From Cellvibrionaceae bacterium AOL6 (GTDB lineage Bacteria > Pseudomonadota > Gammaproteobacteria > Pseudomonadales > Cellvibrionaceae), in assembly GCA_003265435.1 (NCBI GenBank), contig NOXC01000007.1, forward strand, positions 1 through 64,000: a stretch of 64,000 bases of DNA. The letters are read 5' to 3'. Below the pieces are notes generated by a model. That model was not told the origin of the DNA and did not search any database. It saw only the letters and a list, made by a program, of their open reading frames with translations. Position 1 is the stretch's first letter. Each line of letters opens with the position of its first letter. Shown piece by piece: positions 36,537-44,768 of this stretch. The translations under genes and the position numbers were made by a program.

Positions 36537-38630
36537 TTAGTCTTTGCTGGATGTAAAGGGTAATGATTCAATCAGGTTATCTAAAAAGGTCTCTGAGGTA
36601 CTCAGCGACGATAAAATTCGCTCCATCGCGATAAACTGATTTAACAGACGTTCCTCATACGCTGAAATACGTCTTTCCAACCGTTCCTGCTCCGCTTCAT
36701 AGGATTCTATATTGCCTTCAAGCGTCTCAGTACGCGTGGCAATGACGCCGCTCGACGTCATAAAGGAATCCAGAAGACGCTCCAGTTCTCCGGCGAAGCC
36801 ACGTGAAAAATTCACAGTCGCTGATCCGCCCGCGCCACCGACAACCAACGCGAGGCCTTCACCGGCTTCGCCCAACGCGGGCAAGAGCACATTGGCGGAG
36901 CCGAAAGCCGCTTTGCCATTGATCGTACCGGCAACCGTTGTACCCGGAGTCCCGGCACCAACGGCTAAACCAAGGTCAGCAATGGCATCAGCGCTCGACG
37001 TGAGCACGGAGACATTAGATGACGCGCCGTAAGAACTCGAGGTAAAGTCCAGGCCACCCGAAACCGCGTTATACGACACCGCGACCGATACGCCCGCTGA
37101 CGCGACCAAGCTGTCGGAATTAATCAGGCTTTGAATGGCTGTTGCGAGTTCGGCTTCCGAATCATAGGTGCCCGTTGCGAGCGTCAGCTCGGCCGTATTG
37201 GTGCCATTTACGTCAAACACAAAGGTGTAATCTTTGCCGGTCGTATCCAGCGGGAAGGTCAAGCCTGAAAACGCAGCGCCTTCGTAGAGGCCGGCTGAAG
37301 GTGCCTGTGTGACAACGACTTCATATTCGCCCGCCAGGGTCTTGTCGTTGTAGCTGTTGATAAAAATATCGTTGTTCGATGTGGCCGTTGAAGGCGCCAA
37401 TAATTTTTGTACATCTTCAAAATTATCGTCAAAGGCCCGCTGAAAATCTTCTTCGTTGATGCTGATGGTACCGTCAAGCTCGGTACGAATACCGATATTG
37501 GTCATCGCCGTAAAATTGGAGTCGGCTAGACCGGGGATACTGGATGCAATGACGTTGCGAATCTGTGTCAGCAGCGACTTGGCCAGCGCGTCGTTGGCCA
37601 AAGACCCGGTTACCACCTGCACTTCACCGTCTTCGTCCTCTTGCTCGCTTTCACCAAACAGCGGGTCAATCACTTCGAGAAAGCCGTTGTACGCGTCGAC
37701 AAAGTCGCGAATATTCTGCTCGGCGAAGGCTTTGTCTTCGGTCACCGTGATGGTCACCAGATCCGCCGCATCCATGGTTTTAAGAACATCAATTTTGAGC
37801 CCGTCCACGATATCGTCAATGGTGTTCGTGGAACGTTCGATGGCAATACCGTTTAACGACAGCATGGCATTTTGGCCACCCTGTGCGTCCGCGGCCTCGA
37901 AACCGGCTTTATCTTGCAGGAATGCAAAGCGGGACAAATCATTGTTGTCCGTGTTCGTCGGCGATCCGCCACTTTCTGCGACAGAGATTTCGAGCTCATT
38001 GCTCGCACCTGACTCCGCCACAATACTCAGGTTGTAATTTGTCCCATCAAAGATGATATTGGCGCTGACGCCCATATCCGCCGCATTAATGGCGTCACGC
38101 AAGCCCTCTAGGCTGTTGTTGGTCGCATCAATGGTGATGGTTTGCGATTCTTTATCGGTGTTTTGCGTAAACGCACCCGGTGTACCTGTATCGATGTCAC
38201 CGTTGCCGTCGCGCAACCAGGTACCGAAATTAAAGGTGAGTGTCCCCTCTCCGACCGCATCCGCCGGTGACGAAAAACCACTGAAGGCCATTGTGTGGGC
38301 CTTGGCAATCTGACTGACATTGAAGGAATAGCTACCCGGCTCGACCTCAGTACTCAGCTCCAGAGGCACAAGCGCGTCACTCTCGGTAAACGACGCGGAC
38401 TTACTGAACAGGGCTTCAGGGTCGGTTAACACGGCGGCCGCATCTTTCAACGTCGAAAGCGCACTGTTGAGCAGGCCAAAATCGGAAATGCGCGTTTCCG
38501 CCAGTTCCGTTTTGCTGTCGATACGAGCCTGTGGCGCAGCGCGCTCAATCTCGACCAACTGCTTGACCAGGTTCGGAGTATCGATGCCCGAACCGGCGCC
38601 CAGCGACTGAATGATATTGTTGTCTATCAT
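36537..38630 (-). CDS. fliD: Flagellar filament cap protein FliD
   Basis: Cap that folds flagellin at the filament tip. 697 residues, longer than the common 450-500 owing to a large variable middle. The N-terminal part (QSLGAGSGIDTPNLVKQLVEIERA) and the C-terminal coiled coil (LEGNIESYEAEQERLERRISAYEERLLNQFIAMERI) are typical, and two flagellin-hook IN-like segments are seen in the middle. The ATG at 38630 is used; a GGAGG about 16 bases ahead is rather distant. I saw no sigma-54 or sigma-28 promoter upstream. Confidence 0.95.
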   Translation of the reverse strand: MIDNNIIQSLGAGSGIDTPNLVKQLVEIERAAPQARIDSKTELAETRISDFGLLNSALSTLKDAAAVLTDPEALFSKSASFTESDALVPLELSTEVEPGSYSFNVSQIAKAHTMAFSGFSSPADAVGEGTLTFNFGTWLRDGNGDIDTGTPGAFTQNTDKESQTITIDATNNSLEGLRDAINAADMGVSANIIFDGTNYNLSIVAESGASNELEISVAESGGSPTNTDNNDLSRFAFLQDKAGFEAADAQGGQNAMLSLNGIAIERSTNTIDDIVDGLKIDVLKTMDAADLVTITVTEDKAFAEQNIRDFVDAYNGFLEVIDPLFGESEQEDEDGEVQVVTGSLANDALAKSLLTQIRNVIASSIPGLADSNFTAMTNIGIRTELDGTISINEEDFQRAFDDNFEDVQKLLAPSTATSNNDIFINSYNDKTLAGEYEVVVTQAPSAGLYEGAAFSGLTFPLDTTGKDYTFVFDVNGTNTAELTLATGTYDSEAELATAIQSLINSDSLVASAGVSVAVSYNAVSGGLDFTSSSYGASSNVSVLTSSADAIADLGLAVGAGTPGTTVAGTINGKAAFGSANVLLPALGEAGEGLALVVGGAGGSATVNFSRGFAGELERLLDSFMTSSGVIATRTETLEGNIESYEAEQERLERRISAYEERLLNQFIAMERILSSLSTSETFLDNLIESLPFTSSKD

Positions 38631-38800
38631 GGTAGAGTCCGACTTGCCTCCTTCAGGCAATCACGATGTCCGCCTTAAAACGTTGGCGTACCCTTTCAGT
38701 ATCGACGGCTTTGGCCGCTTCTGTAGGAACCTTTGGTTAATAGCAGGCTCCGTGTTATTCGATCTTCGACTGACGGGTCAGTGTACGAAACCCACAACCA

Positions 38801-38831
38801 CAAAAAGGAAGCGCTGTCACCAACGCTTCCT
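38801..38831 (-). terminator. Rho-independent terminator after flaG
   Basis: On the minus strand AGGAAGCG and CGCTTCCT form an eight-base-pair stem with a ten-base loop, followed by TTTTTG. It lies 25 bases after the flaG stop, so fliD should have its own promoter. Confidence 0.78.
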
Positions 38832-38855
38832 CTTCGAGAGATTGTCGAGTGTCCT

Positions 38856-39242
38856 CTAACCCAGTTCGCTCAGAAGATTGACTTCTCCGTCATCCTTCAA
38901 CCTTCGTGCCAACTCCAGAAAAATGTCTTCCGGAATCTGACGAATGAGTTCGCCGGAATCACTGTCAACAACACGGATTACCGTGCGTTCCAGCTCATCA
39001 TCGACGCTAAACTGCAGGTCACGTTGTACGGTTTGCACATAGTCATTGACCTTGGCCACCTCGTTTTTGAGCTGTTCTGCGGACACAGGCTGCGCTTTTG
39101 GCGCGGCCGTCGCAGTGGCAATCTCTGCCTCCGTCGGCAAAGAATTGCCGCTCACCTGCGGCTTAGCTTGTACGGAACCTTTGGATGAAGCAGAAACAAC
39201 CGAGGGCTGCACGGCAGTCTTTGTAAACGTTACTTCATTCAT
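38856..39242 (-). CDS. flaG: FlaG family protein
   Basis: 128 residues. A variable Ala/Ser/Pro-rich N-terminus leads to the conserved FlaG domain: VQRDLQFSVDDELERTVIRVVDSDSGELIRQIPEDIFLELARRL. FlaG proteins influence filament length in some bacteria; the mechanism is unclear. It is placed between fliC1 and fliD, as in Vibrio and Pseudomonas. Confidence 0.92.
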   Translation of the reverse strand: MNEVTFTKTAVQPSVVSASSKGSVQAKPQVSGNSLPTEAEIATATAAPKAQPVSAEQLKNEVAKVNDYVQTVQRDLQFSVDDELERTVIRVVDSDSGELIRQIPEDIFLELARRLKDDGEVNLLSELG

Positions 39243-39262
39243 GGGTTACCTCTCTTAAACGT

Positions 39263-39290
39263 TGAGCCGGCGCTTACTACCTCCGGCTCA
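39263..39290 (-). terminator. Stem-loop after fliC1
   Basis: TGAGCCGG and CCGGCTCA form an eight-base-pair stem around a twelve-base loop 38 bases after the fliC1 stop, just before flaG. On the minus strand the following bases are ACGTTTAAG, a weak T run, so some read-through into flaG is likely. Confidence 0.5.
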
Positions 39291-39327
39291 GTGTCATACT
39301 CCATATTGCAATCTAATGGTTACGTGA

Positions 39328-41088
39328 TTACTGGAGGAGAGAGAGAACCTGCTGAGGACGCGCATTGGCCTGAGCAAGCATCGCCTGGGACGCTTGTTGC
39401 AGGACCTGGGCACGGCTCAGGTTCGCCGTCTCGGAAGCGAAGTCTGCATCAACGATACGAGATCGTGCAGCAGAGGTCTTTTCAGAGATGTTCGACAGGT
39501 TCGATACCGTAAAGTCCAGACGGTTGTTAATCGCACCCAGATCAGAACGTGTGGAGTTGATTTGCTCCAACGCTTTGTCGATGGTGTCGATTGCCTTCTG
39601 CGCACCTGCAGCCGTCGCGATGCTCACGCCTGCGATGGAACCCGCGCCTGCAGCCGCATTACGCTCCTGGAAGCCCGTAGCGGCAAGCACATCCGCATCC
39701 GTCGCCGTATCACCGTACTTAATGGAGATTTCCTGACCAGTGGTTGAACGCAGTTCCAAGCGATCGGTATCGCCGTCCAGCATGTAGGCGACAACGCCGG
39801 TTTCAGAAGACTTCAGGTTGATCGCTTCGATCACATTGTCCGCAACGTTGTCCGCAGACGCGTCATCCGCAATCGCACCGATTTCCACACCGTTGATGAT
39901 CAGGTCGCCTTCGCTCAAGCCCGCTGTCGGTGACGTGATCGTCGCGCCCATCAGGTTGCCGTCGTCATCAGTGGCATCAAGACCCAGGTTCTGCAGGTTG
40001 GTGACCGCCGTGGCTGAAGGTACTGCACCGGCTTCGATTTTCACGCCGTTGCCTTCTGCACTGGTGTCAGTGAACTGCAGGGAGAAGTTGGTCGTTGCCG
40101 CGGCAACACCACCTGCCGTCAGGCCTCGGCCTGCGCCTGCGATCTGAACGCTGGTCGCGCCATCAGCAGAGAGAAGCAGTTTGCCTTCGCTGTCCAAAGA
40201 GGCGCTGATGCTGGTATCGGCGTTGATTTTGTCGACCAGCTCATCAATGCTGTTGGTGCCAGTGATGATGCTCACCTGAGCATTGCCATCGCCGTCAGTG
40301 ACAGTGAAGGTCAGGCTGTCAGTACCGGCACGCATGATACCGTCACCCGCGCTGGTGCCTTCAACAAACACGGCTGCAGAAGCTTCCGCACCCTTGCCTT
40401 CAAGATCGCTGTTAATCGACGCCAGCTTCAGGTTCAGAGTGGCACCTGCCGCCGCATCCGCAAGGCTGGAAAGCGTAACGTCATTGACGGTCAATGTGGT
40501 GTCCGCATCCGCACCTGTAAAGGCAGACAGTGCCGCAACACCGGTTGACGCTTCACCGACGATATCGCCAGAAGCACCGCCGAGTGAAGCAGAGCTAAAG
40601 CCGTCAATTGAGAAGTCGATGGTTTGGTTGGCTTCCGAACCCACTTGCAGTGCGACGTTGCCCAGCGAGCCATCGAGAATGTTCTGGCCGTTGAACGCGG
40701 TGGATTCCGCAATACGGTCAATTTCCGCTTTCAGCTGCTGAACTTCGGCGTCCAGAGTCGCGCGGTCTGTATCGGAGTAGATACCGTTCGCAGACTGGAT
40801 GGCCAGCTCTCGCATACGCTGGAGGATGTTCGTGGTTTCGTCCAACGCACCCTCTGCAGTTTGAATCAGAGACACACCGTCATTGGCGTTACGAATCGCC
40901 TGATCAAGACCGCGAATCTGTGATGTTTGACGGTTTGAAATGGCAAGACCTGCGGCGTCGTCTGCGGCAGAGTTAATACGCTTACCGGAGGCCAGACGCT
41001 CGCTCGCCTTGTCCAGTTCTGCGCCAGATTGCAGCAACTGACGCTGGGCGTTCAGAGATGAAATGTTACTGTTAACTACTAAAGGCAT
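39328..41088 (-). CDS. fliC: Flagellin FliC1
   Basis: Filament subunit, 586 residues. Conserved D0/D1 ends: [47 protein letters not shown] at the start, and [21 protein letters not shown] with [22 protein letters not shown] at the end. The middle is variable and Ala/Asp/Thr-rich. The ATG at 41088 has GGGAGG close upstream. It is about as long as FliC2 and similar even in the central domain ([21 protein letters not shown] against the matching stretch in FliC2), so a duplication is evident. Driven by a sigma-28 promoter. Confidence 0.96.
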   Translation of the reverse strand: MPLVVNSNISSLNAQRQLLQSGAELDKASERLASGKRINSAADDAAGLAISNRQTSQIRGLDQAIRNANDGVSLIQTAEGALDETTNILQRMRELAIQSANGIYSDTDRATLDAEVQQLKAEIDRIAESTAFNGQNILDGSLGNVALQVGSEANQTIDFSIDGFSSASLGGASGDIVGEASTGVAALSAFTGADADTTLTVNDVTLSSLADAAAGATLNLKLASINSDLEGKGAEASAAVFVEGTSAGDGIMRAGTDSLTFTVTDGDGNAQVSIITGTNSIDELVDKINADTSISASLDSEGKLLLSADGATSVQIAGAGRGLTAGGVAAATTNFSLQFTDTSAEGNGVKIEAGAVPSATAVTNLQNLGLDATDDDGNLMGATITSPTAGLSEGDLIINGVEIGAIADDASADNVADNVIEAINLKSSETGVVAYMLDGDTDRLELRSTTGQEISIKYGDTATDADVLAATGFQERNAAAGAGSIAGVSIATAAGAQKAIDTIDKALEQINSTRSDLGAINNRLDFTVSNLSNISEKTSAARSRIVDADFASETANLSRAQVLQQASQAMLAQANARPQQVLSLLQ

Positions 41089-41185
41089 GGTCAGCCTCCC
41101 AAGTTTTGTCTTATGAAGCACAGTCCTCATGGACTGAAATCAAAATCTAGGAAGCGTTCCTAACGTCTCGCTCCCGGTACTTTGG

Positions 41186-41212
41186 GTTTCGGCGCCAGTA
41201 ATTCAAACTTTA
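41186..41212 (-). promoter_or_regulatory. Sigma-28 (FliA) promoter of fliC1
   Basis: The minus strand reads TAAAGTTT, eleven bases, GCCGAAAC. The -35 matches the consensus at all eight positions and the -10 at six of eight. Expected start near 41178, giving a leader of about 90 bases with two perfect small hairpins (41148-41162 and 41121-41136). Confidence 0.85.
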
Positions 41213-41395
41213 GAACTAATTTACTATTTTCCTGAAATCGCCTCAGCACGGAGGGCGAAAAAGAATATTGTTGTTATTTTTCAATAACTTACACAGATAC
41301 CGACAAGGAATACTTGGAGCAACCAATGCGCAACTTTTCACAGAATGCGGTAAACCAAGACATGGGAATAAGAACAAATAATGATAACAACCGAG

Positions 41396-41424
41396 AAAAC
41401 ACTAACTTAAGGCTATAGTGTTTT
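41396..41424 (-). terminator. Terminator after fliC2
   Basis: AAAACACTA and TAGTGTTTT form a nine-base-pair stem with an eleven-base loop 34 bases after the fliC2 stop; the A/T ends make it able to act in either direction. The region 41089-41457 holds this, the fliC1 promoter and leader, and no gene. Confidence 0.68.
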
Positions 41425-41457
41425 CCCGGTCACCCTGCCGCGTGATGCGGGCTATGC

Positions 41458-43206
41458 TTAGCCTTGCAGCAACTGCAGAACCTGTTGCGGCTGCGCATTG
41501 GCTTGCGCCAACATCGCTTGTGAAGCTTGCTGCAGCACCTGTGCTCGGCTGAGCTCTGAGGTTTCCTTCGCGAAATCCGCGTCGAGGATTCGTGAGCGAG
41601 CGGCCGAGGTCTTTTCACTGACGTTGGCCAGGTTGCTCATCGTAAAATCGAGCCGGTTGTTGATCGCACCCAGGTCTGAACGCGTCGCGTTGATCTGCTC
41701 CAGTGCCACATCAATCACATCAATCGCAGCCTGCGCCCCAGCGGCTGTATCGATCTTAATGCCGGACACAGAACCACCGCCCTCTGCCGCATTGCGTTCC
41801 TGGAAGCCCGTAGCGGCTTGCACCGTTGCAGGCGTGGCGTTTTCACCATACTCGATGGCAATTTCATCGCCGCGCGTTGAGCGCAACTCGATGCTGGTGC
41901 CCGCTGCCGCACTCTCGTACGCCACCACACCGTGCTCTTCACTCAGCAGATTAATCGCCTGAATGACGTTGTCCACATGTGGCGCTGCAGTCGCACCGTC
42001 CGCGATGGGGCCAATAGCCACGCCATTGATAATCAGGTCACCTGCGTTCAACGCGGCGGTATCCGCATCGGCGACAACAGAACCGACCAGGTTGCCATCG
42101 TCATCCTGCATATCAATACCAAGACCCTCAGCCAACGCATCATTGACTGCGCCCATTTCCACTTTCACGCCATTGCGTTCAGTGCTGGTATCCGTCAACA
42201 CCAATGAGAAGTTCGTCGTCGCGCCCGTGGTCAAGCCGGAGGCGCCCGAGGCATCGGTCACCGCAATGCTGGTGGCATTGTCCGCAGACAGGATCAACTT
42301 CCCATTCTCATTGATCTTCGCGTCGATCGTGGTGTCGGAATTAATTTTATTCGCGAGTTCATTCAAGCTGTTCGTATCTGAGAGTACGAAGCTTTGCGTC
42401 AAGCCATCGCCGTCCACCAAGGTCAGCGTCAGAGAGGTCGCGCCTGCGGTGAGAATACCGTTGCCCGCCGCGCTGGCTTCAACAGACACCATTGCAGAGG
42501 CTTCCACCCCTTTACCATCAAGGTCGGAGTTAATGGAAGCGAGTTTATTATTGAGCGTCGCGCCCACAGCTGCATCCGTCAAACTGCTCAAGGCAATGTC
42601 ATTGACGTACAGCGTGCTGTTCGCCGCTGCGGCATCGAAAGCCGTCAAGGCACCCAGACCTGTCGTTTGTTCACCGACCACATCGCCTGAGCTACCACCC
42701 AGTGAAGACGTACTAAAACCCTGAATTTCAAGATCGATGGTTTGGTTCGCTTCCGAACCGACCTGCAAGGCCACATCACTCAAACTGCCATCCAACAGAG
42801 GCTGGCCGTTAAACGTGGTTGACGTAGCGATTCGGTCAATTTCAGCCTTCAGCTGCTGTACTTCCGCATCCAGCGTGGCTCGATCCACATCAGAATAAAT
42901 ACCGTTCGCTGATTGAATCGACAGCTCGCGCATGCGCTGCAAGATATTGGTGACTTCGTCGAGTGCACCCTCTGCGGTTTGAATAAGGGACACACCGTCA
43001 TTCGCGTTTCGGATCGCTTGATCCAGACCGCGAATTTGCGAGGTTTGACGATTTGAGATTGCCAGGCCGGCCGCATCATCCCGCGCAGTGTTTACCCGTT
43101 TGCCTGACGCCAGGCGTTCCATGGCCTGCGACATATCATTTCCTGATTGCACCAACTGACGCTGAGCATTCAGCGCAGACACGTTGGTATTGATGATGAG
43201 AGGCAT
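41458..43206 (-). CDS. fliC: Flagellin FliC2
   Basis: 582 residues. N-terminal [41 protein letters not shown] and C-terminal [36 protein letters not shown] are the D0/D1 core. The centre keeps the same plan as FliC1, with many substitutions. It lies right after flgL and has its own consensus sigma-54 promoter rather than a sigma-28 one. ATG at 43206 with TAGGAGAA upstream. Confidence 0.96.
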   Translation of the reverse strand: MPLIINTNVSALNAQRQLVQSGNDMSQAMERLASGKRVNTARDDAAGLAISNRQTSQIRGLDQAIRNANDGVSLIQTAEGALDEVTNILQRMRELSIQSANGIYSDVDRATLDAEVQQLKAEIDRIATSTTFNGQPLLDGSLSDVALQVGSEANQTIDLEIQGFSTSSLGGSSGDVVGEQTTGLGALTAFDAAAANSTLYVNDIALSSLTDAAVGATLNNKLASINSDLDGKGVEASAMVSVEASAAGNGILTAGATSLTLTLVDGDGLTQSFVLSDTNSLNELANKINSDTTIDAKINENGKLILSADNATSIAVTDASGASGLTTGATTNFSLVLTDTSTERNGVKVEMGAVNDALAEGLGIDMQDDDGNLVGSVVADADTAALNAGDLIINGVAIGPIADGATAAPHVDNVIQAINLLSEEHGVVAYESAAAGTSIELRSTRGDEIAIEYGENATPATVQAATGFQERNAAEGGGSVSGIKIDTAAGAQAAIDVIDVALEQINATRSDLGAINNRLDFTMSNLANVSEKTSAARSRILDADFAKETSELSRAQVLQQASQAMLAQANAQPQQVLQLLQG

Positions 43207-43278
43207 AGCGTTCTCCTATAACCTGTAAACATTTCTACATTGAGTTCGCGAACAAAATTTCGCCGCTACGAGTAAAAT

Positions 43279-43294
43279 TGCAACGCCTGTGCCA
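43279..43294 (-). promoter_or_regulatory. Sigma-54 promoter of fliC2
   Basis: The minus strand reads TGGCACAGGCGTTGCA, a full match to TGGCAC-N5-TTGCW. The start would be near 43267, about 60 bases before fliC2. It lies directly downstream of the flgKL terminator, so it serves only fliC2. Confidence 0.86.
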
Positions 43295-43298
43295 AAAA

Positions 43299-43326
43299 GG
43301 AAAAAACCCTTATTTTCAAGGGTTAA
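43299..43326 (-). terminator. Rho-independent terminator 2 after flgL
   Basis: On the minus strand AACCCTT, a six-base loop, AAGGGTT, then TTTTCC: a short stem followed by a clear T run. It ends just above the fliC2 sigma-54 promoter. Confidence 0.8.
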
Positions 43327-43362
43327 GGCGCGAATTTAATAAAATTTAAAACTCGGAGTTCG

Positions 43363-43390
43363 AAAGCTTGCCGCTTTAGCGGCAAGCTTT
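43363..43390 (-). terminator. Stem-loop terminator 1 after flgL
   Basis: AAAGCTTGCCGC and GCGGCAAGCTTT form a perfect twelve-base-pair stem with a four-base loop about 100 bases after the flgL stop. The A/T ends would allow termination on either strand. With the next hairpin it makes a double stop for the long flg transcript. Confidence 0.72.
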
Positions 43391-43490
43391 GTCGGTAGAC
43401 CTTGTCGGAAAAAAAAGCTGAGGCAAGAAACAATACGGAAAGGCACTACGCGCAGCACACAGAGTGACCGCGCGAGAAGAAGGAGTACTA

Positions 43491-44750
43491 TTAAATTTGA
43501 TCGAACAGACTGAGGCGACTGACGCGCGCGAACGCGGTCTGTGCGGCTTGAAGAATCAGTGACTCAGACGCGAGGCGCGCAGAGGCTTCGGCGTAATCGA
43601 CATCGCGCAACTCCGACAATAATTCCTGAATCACAATATCCGAGTCGTAATGCAGCTCTTCCGTACTTTCCAGCGTATTAAAGCGCGCACCAATTTGCGA
43701 AGTCACTTCCAGCACACTGGTCTGAGCATTTTTTAAGTTGCCAATACTGTCCGAGAGATTCAATTCTAGCGCGGCCCGGTTTTCGGGTGAGCCGTCATAG
43801 GCACGCAATGCTTCGGAAAACCGCGCGAGCGTCGTCAGCACATCCTGTTTCTGTGTCGCGTCAATGAAGACCCGATCGCCTGCTCGTCCAGGCTCGGCAG
43901 AAGCAGGATTACCGGTCATATAAAAACTCACACCATTCGCTGTGATTTCCTCACCGGATGAGTAGCGTTGATCCGCCAATACAACGCGCCCGGTTGACCG
44001 TTCTGTGATCGTGAAATTTTTTCCAGGAGGTGCGATGTTACTGTCTTCATTGAAGGTAATCACCATATCCTCGGGGAAAAAATCGCCGTAGGCTTCAGGG
44101 TCAACGACGTTTCCTACCGAAATGGTCAACGGCGGATTGGACCGGTTTGACGCGCTTGCATAGGTTTGAACCGTAGGGCTGGCCGCGGCCACGTCGACAA
44201 ACGCGGCTTTACCTGAGTCGCTGGAAGCTACCGTGGTATTGTTGGCCACCTTGATAAATTTTTGGCCGTCATCACCCTGGTACCGAAAACCCGTTTGAGC
44301 AGAGCCCGAAAACGGCTCCTTCTGACTTTTGAAACCGCCGAAAATATAGTCGCCGTTCGCATTTTGCGTATTGAGCACTTGTTGCAGCTCGTCTATACGC
44401 GCATCCACCTCATCCGCGATGGCGTTATACTCACTCGGCGACAGCGTCGCGGTGTTACCAGCTTGAATAGCCAGCTCCTGCACGCGCTGAATCACGTTGA
44501 GCACGCCGTTTAGCGCGGTTTCTTCAAGCTCCAAATCATTTTTAGCAATATTAATATTTGCCTGATATTGCTTGATGGAGGCCAGTTCGTCGCTCAGAGC
44601 CAGAATTTTAGTGGATGCCACAGGGTCGTCAGAGGGCTGCAGTACACGCTGCCCCGTAGACAATTGCTGTTGTGTGCGAATGATGGACTCATTGGCATCG
44701 GCCATACTTTGCGTCGCGATGTTAAATATTTGCAAAGACGAGATGCGCAT
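43491..44750 (-). CDS. flgL: Hook-filament junction protein FlgL
   Basis: 419 residues, second junction protein (HAP3). N-terminal signature MRISSLQIFNIATQSMADAN, LSTGQRVLQPSDDPVAS, and C-terminal DVDYAEASARLASESLILQAAQTAFARVSRLSLFDQI. It follows flgK by 18 bases and ends the flgFGHIJKL run. Confidence 0.96.
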   Translation of the reverse strand: MRISSLQIFNIATQSMADANESIIRTQQQLSTGQRVLQPSDDPVASTKILALSDELASIKQYQANINIAKNDLELEETALNGVLNVIQRVQELAIQAGNTATLSPSEYNAIADEVDARIDELQQVLNTQNANGDYIFGGFKSQKEPFSGSAQTGFRYQGDDGQKFIKVANNTTVASSDSGKAAFVDVAAASPTVQTYASASNRSNPPLTISVGNVVDPEAYGDFFPEDMVITFNEDSNIAPPGKNFTITERSTGRVVLADQRYSSGEEITANGVSFYMTGNPASAEPGRAGDRVFIDATQKQDVLTTLARFSEALRAYDGSPENRAALELNLSDSIGNLKNAQTSVLEVTSQIGARFNTLESTEELHYDSDIVIQELLSELRDVDYAEASARLASESLILQAAQTAFARVSRLSLFDQI

Positions 44751-44768
44751 AGCGGCAAACCTTTTCCG

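Noticed and set aside
38640-38672. Sigma-54 promoter for fliD (GGCAATCACGATGTCC on the plus strand)
   Set aside because: The required GG pair on the minus strand is broken (GA) and the spacing is off by one.
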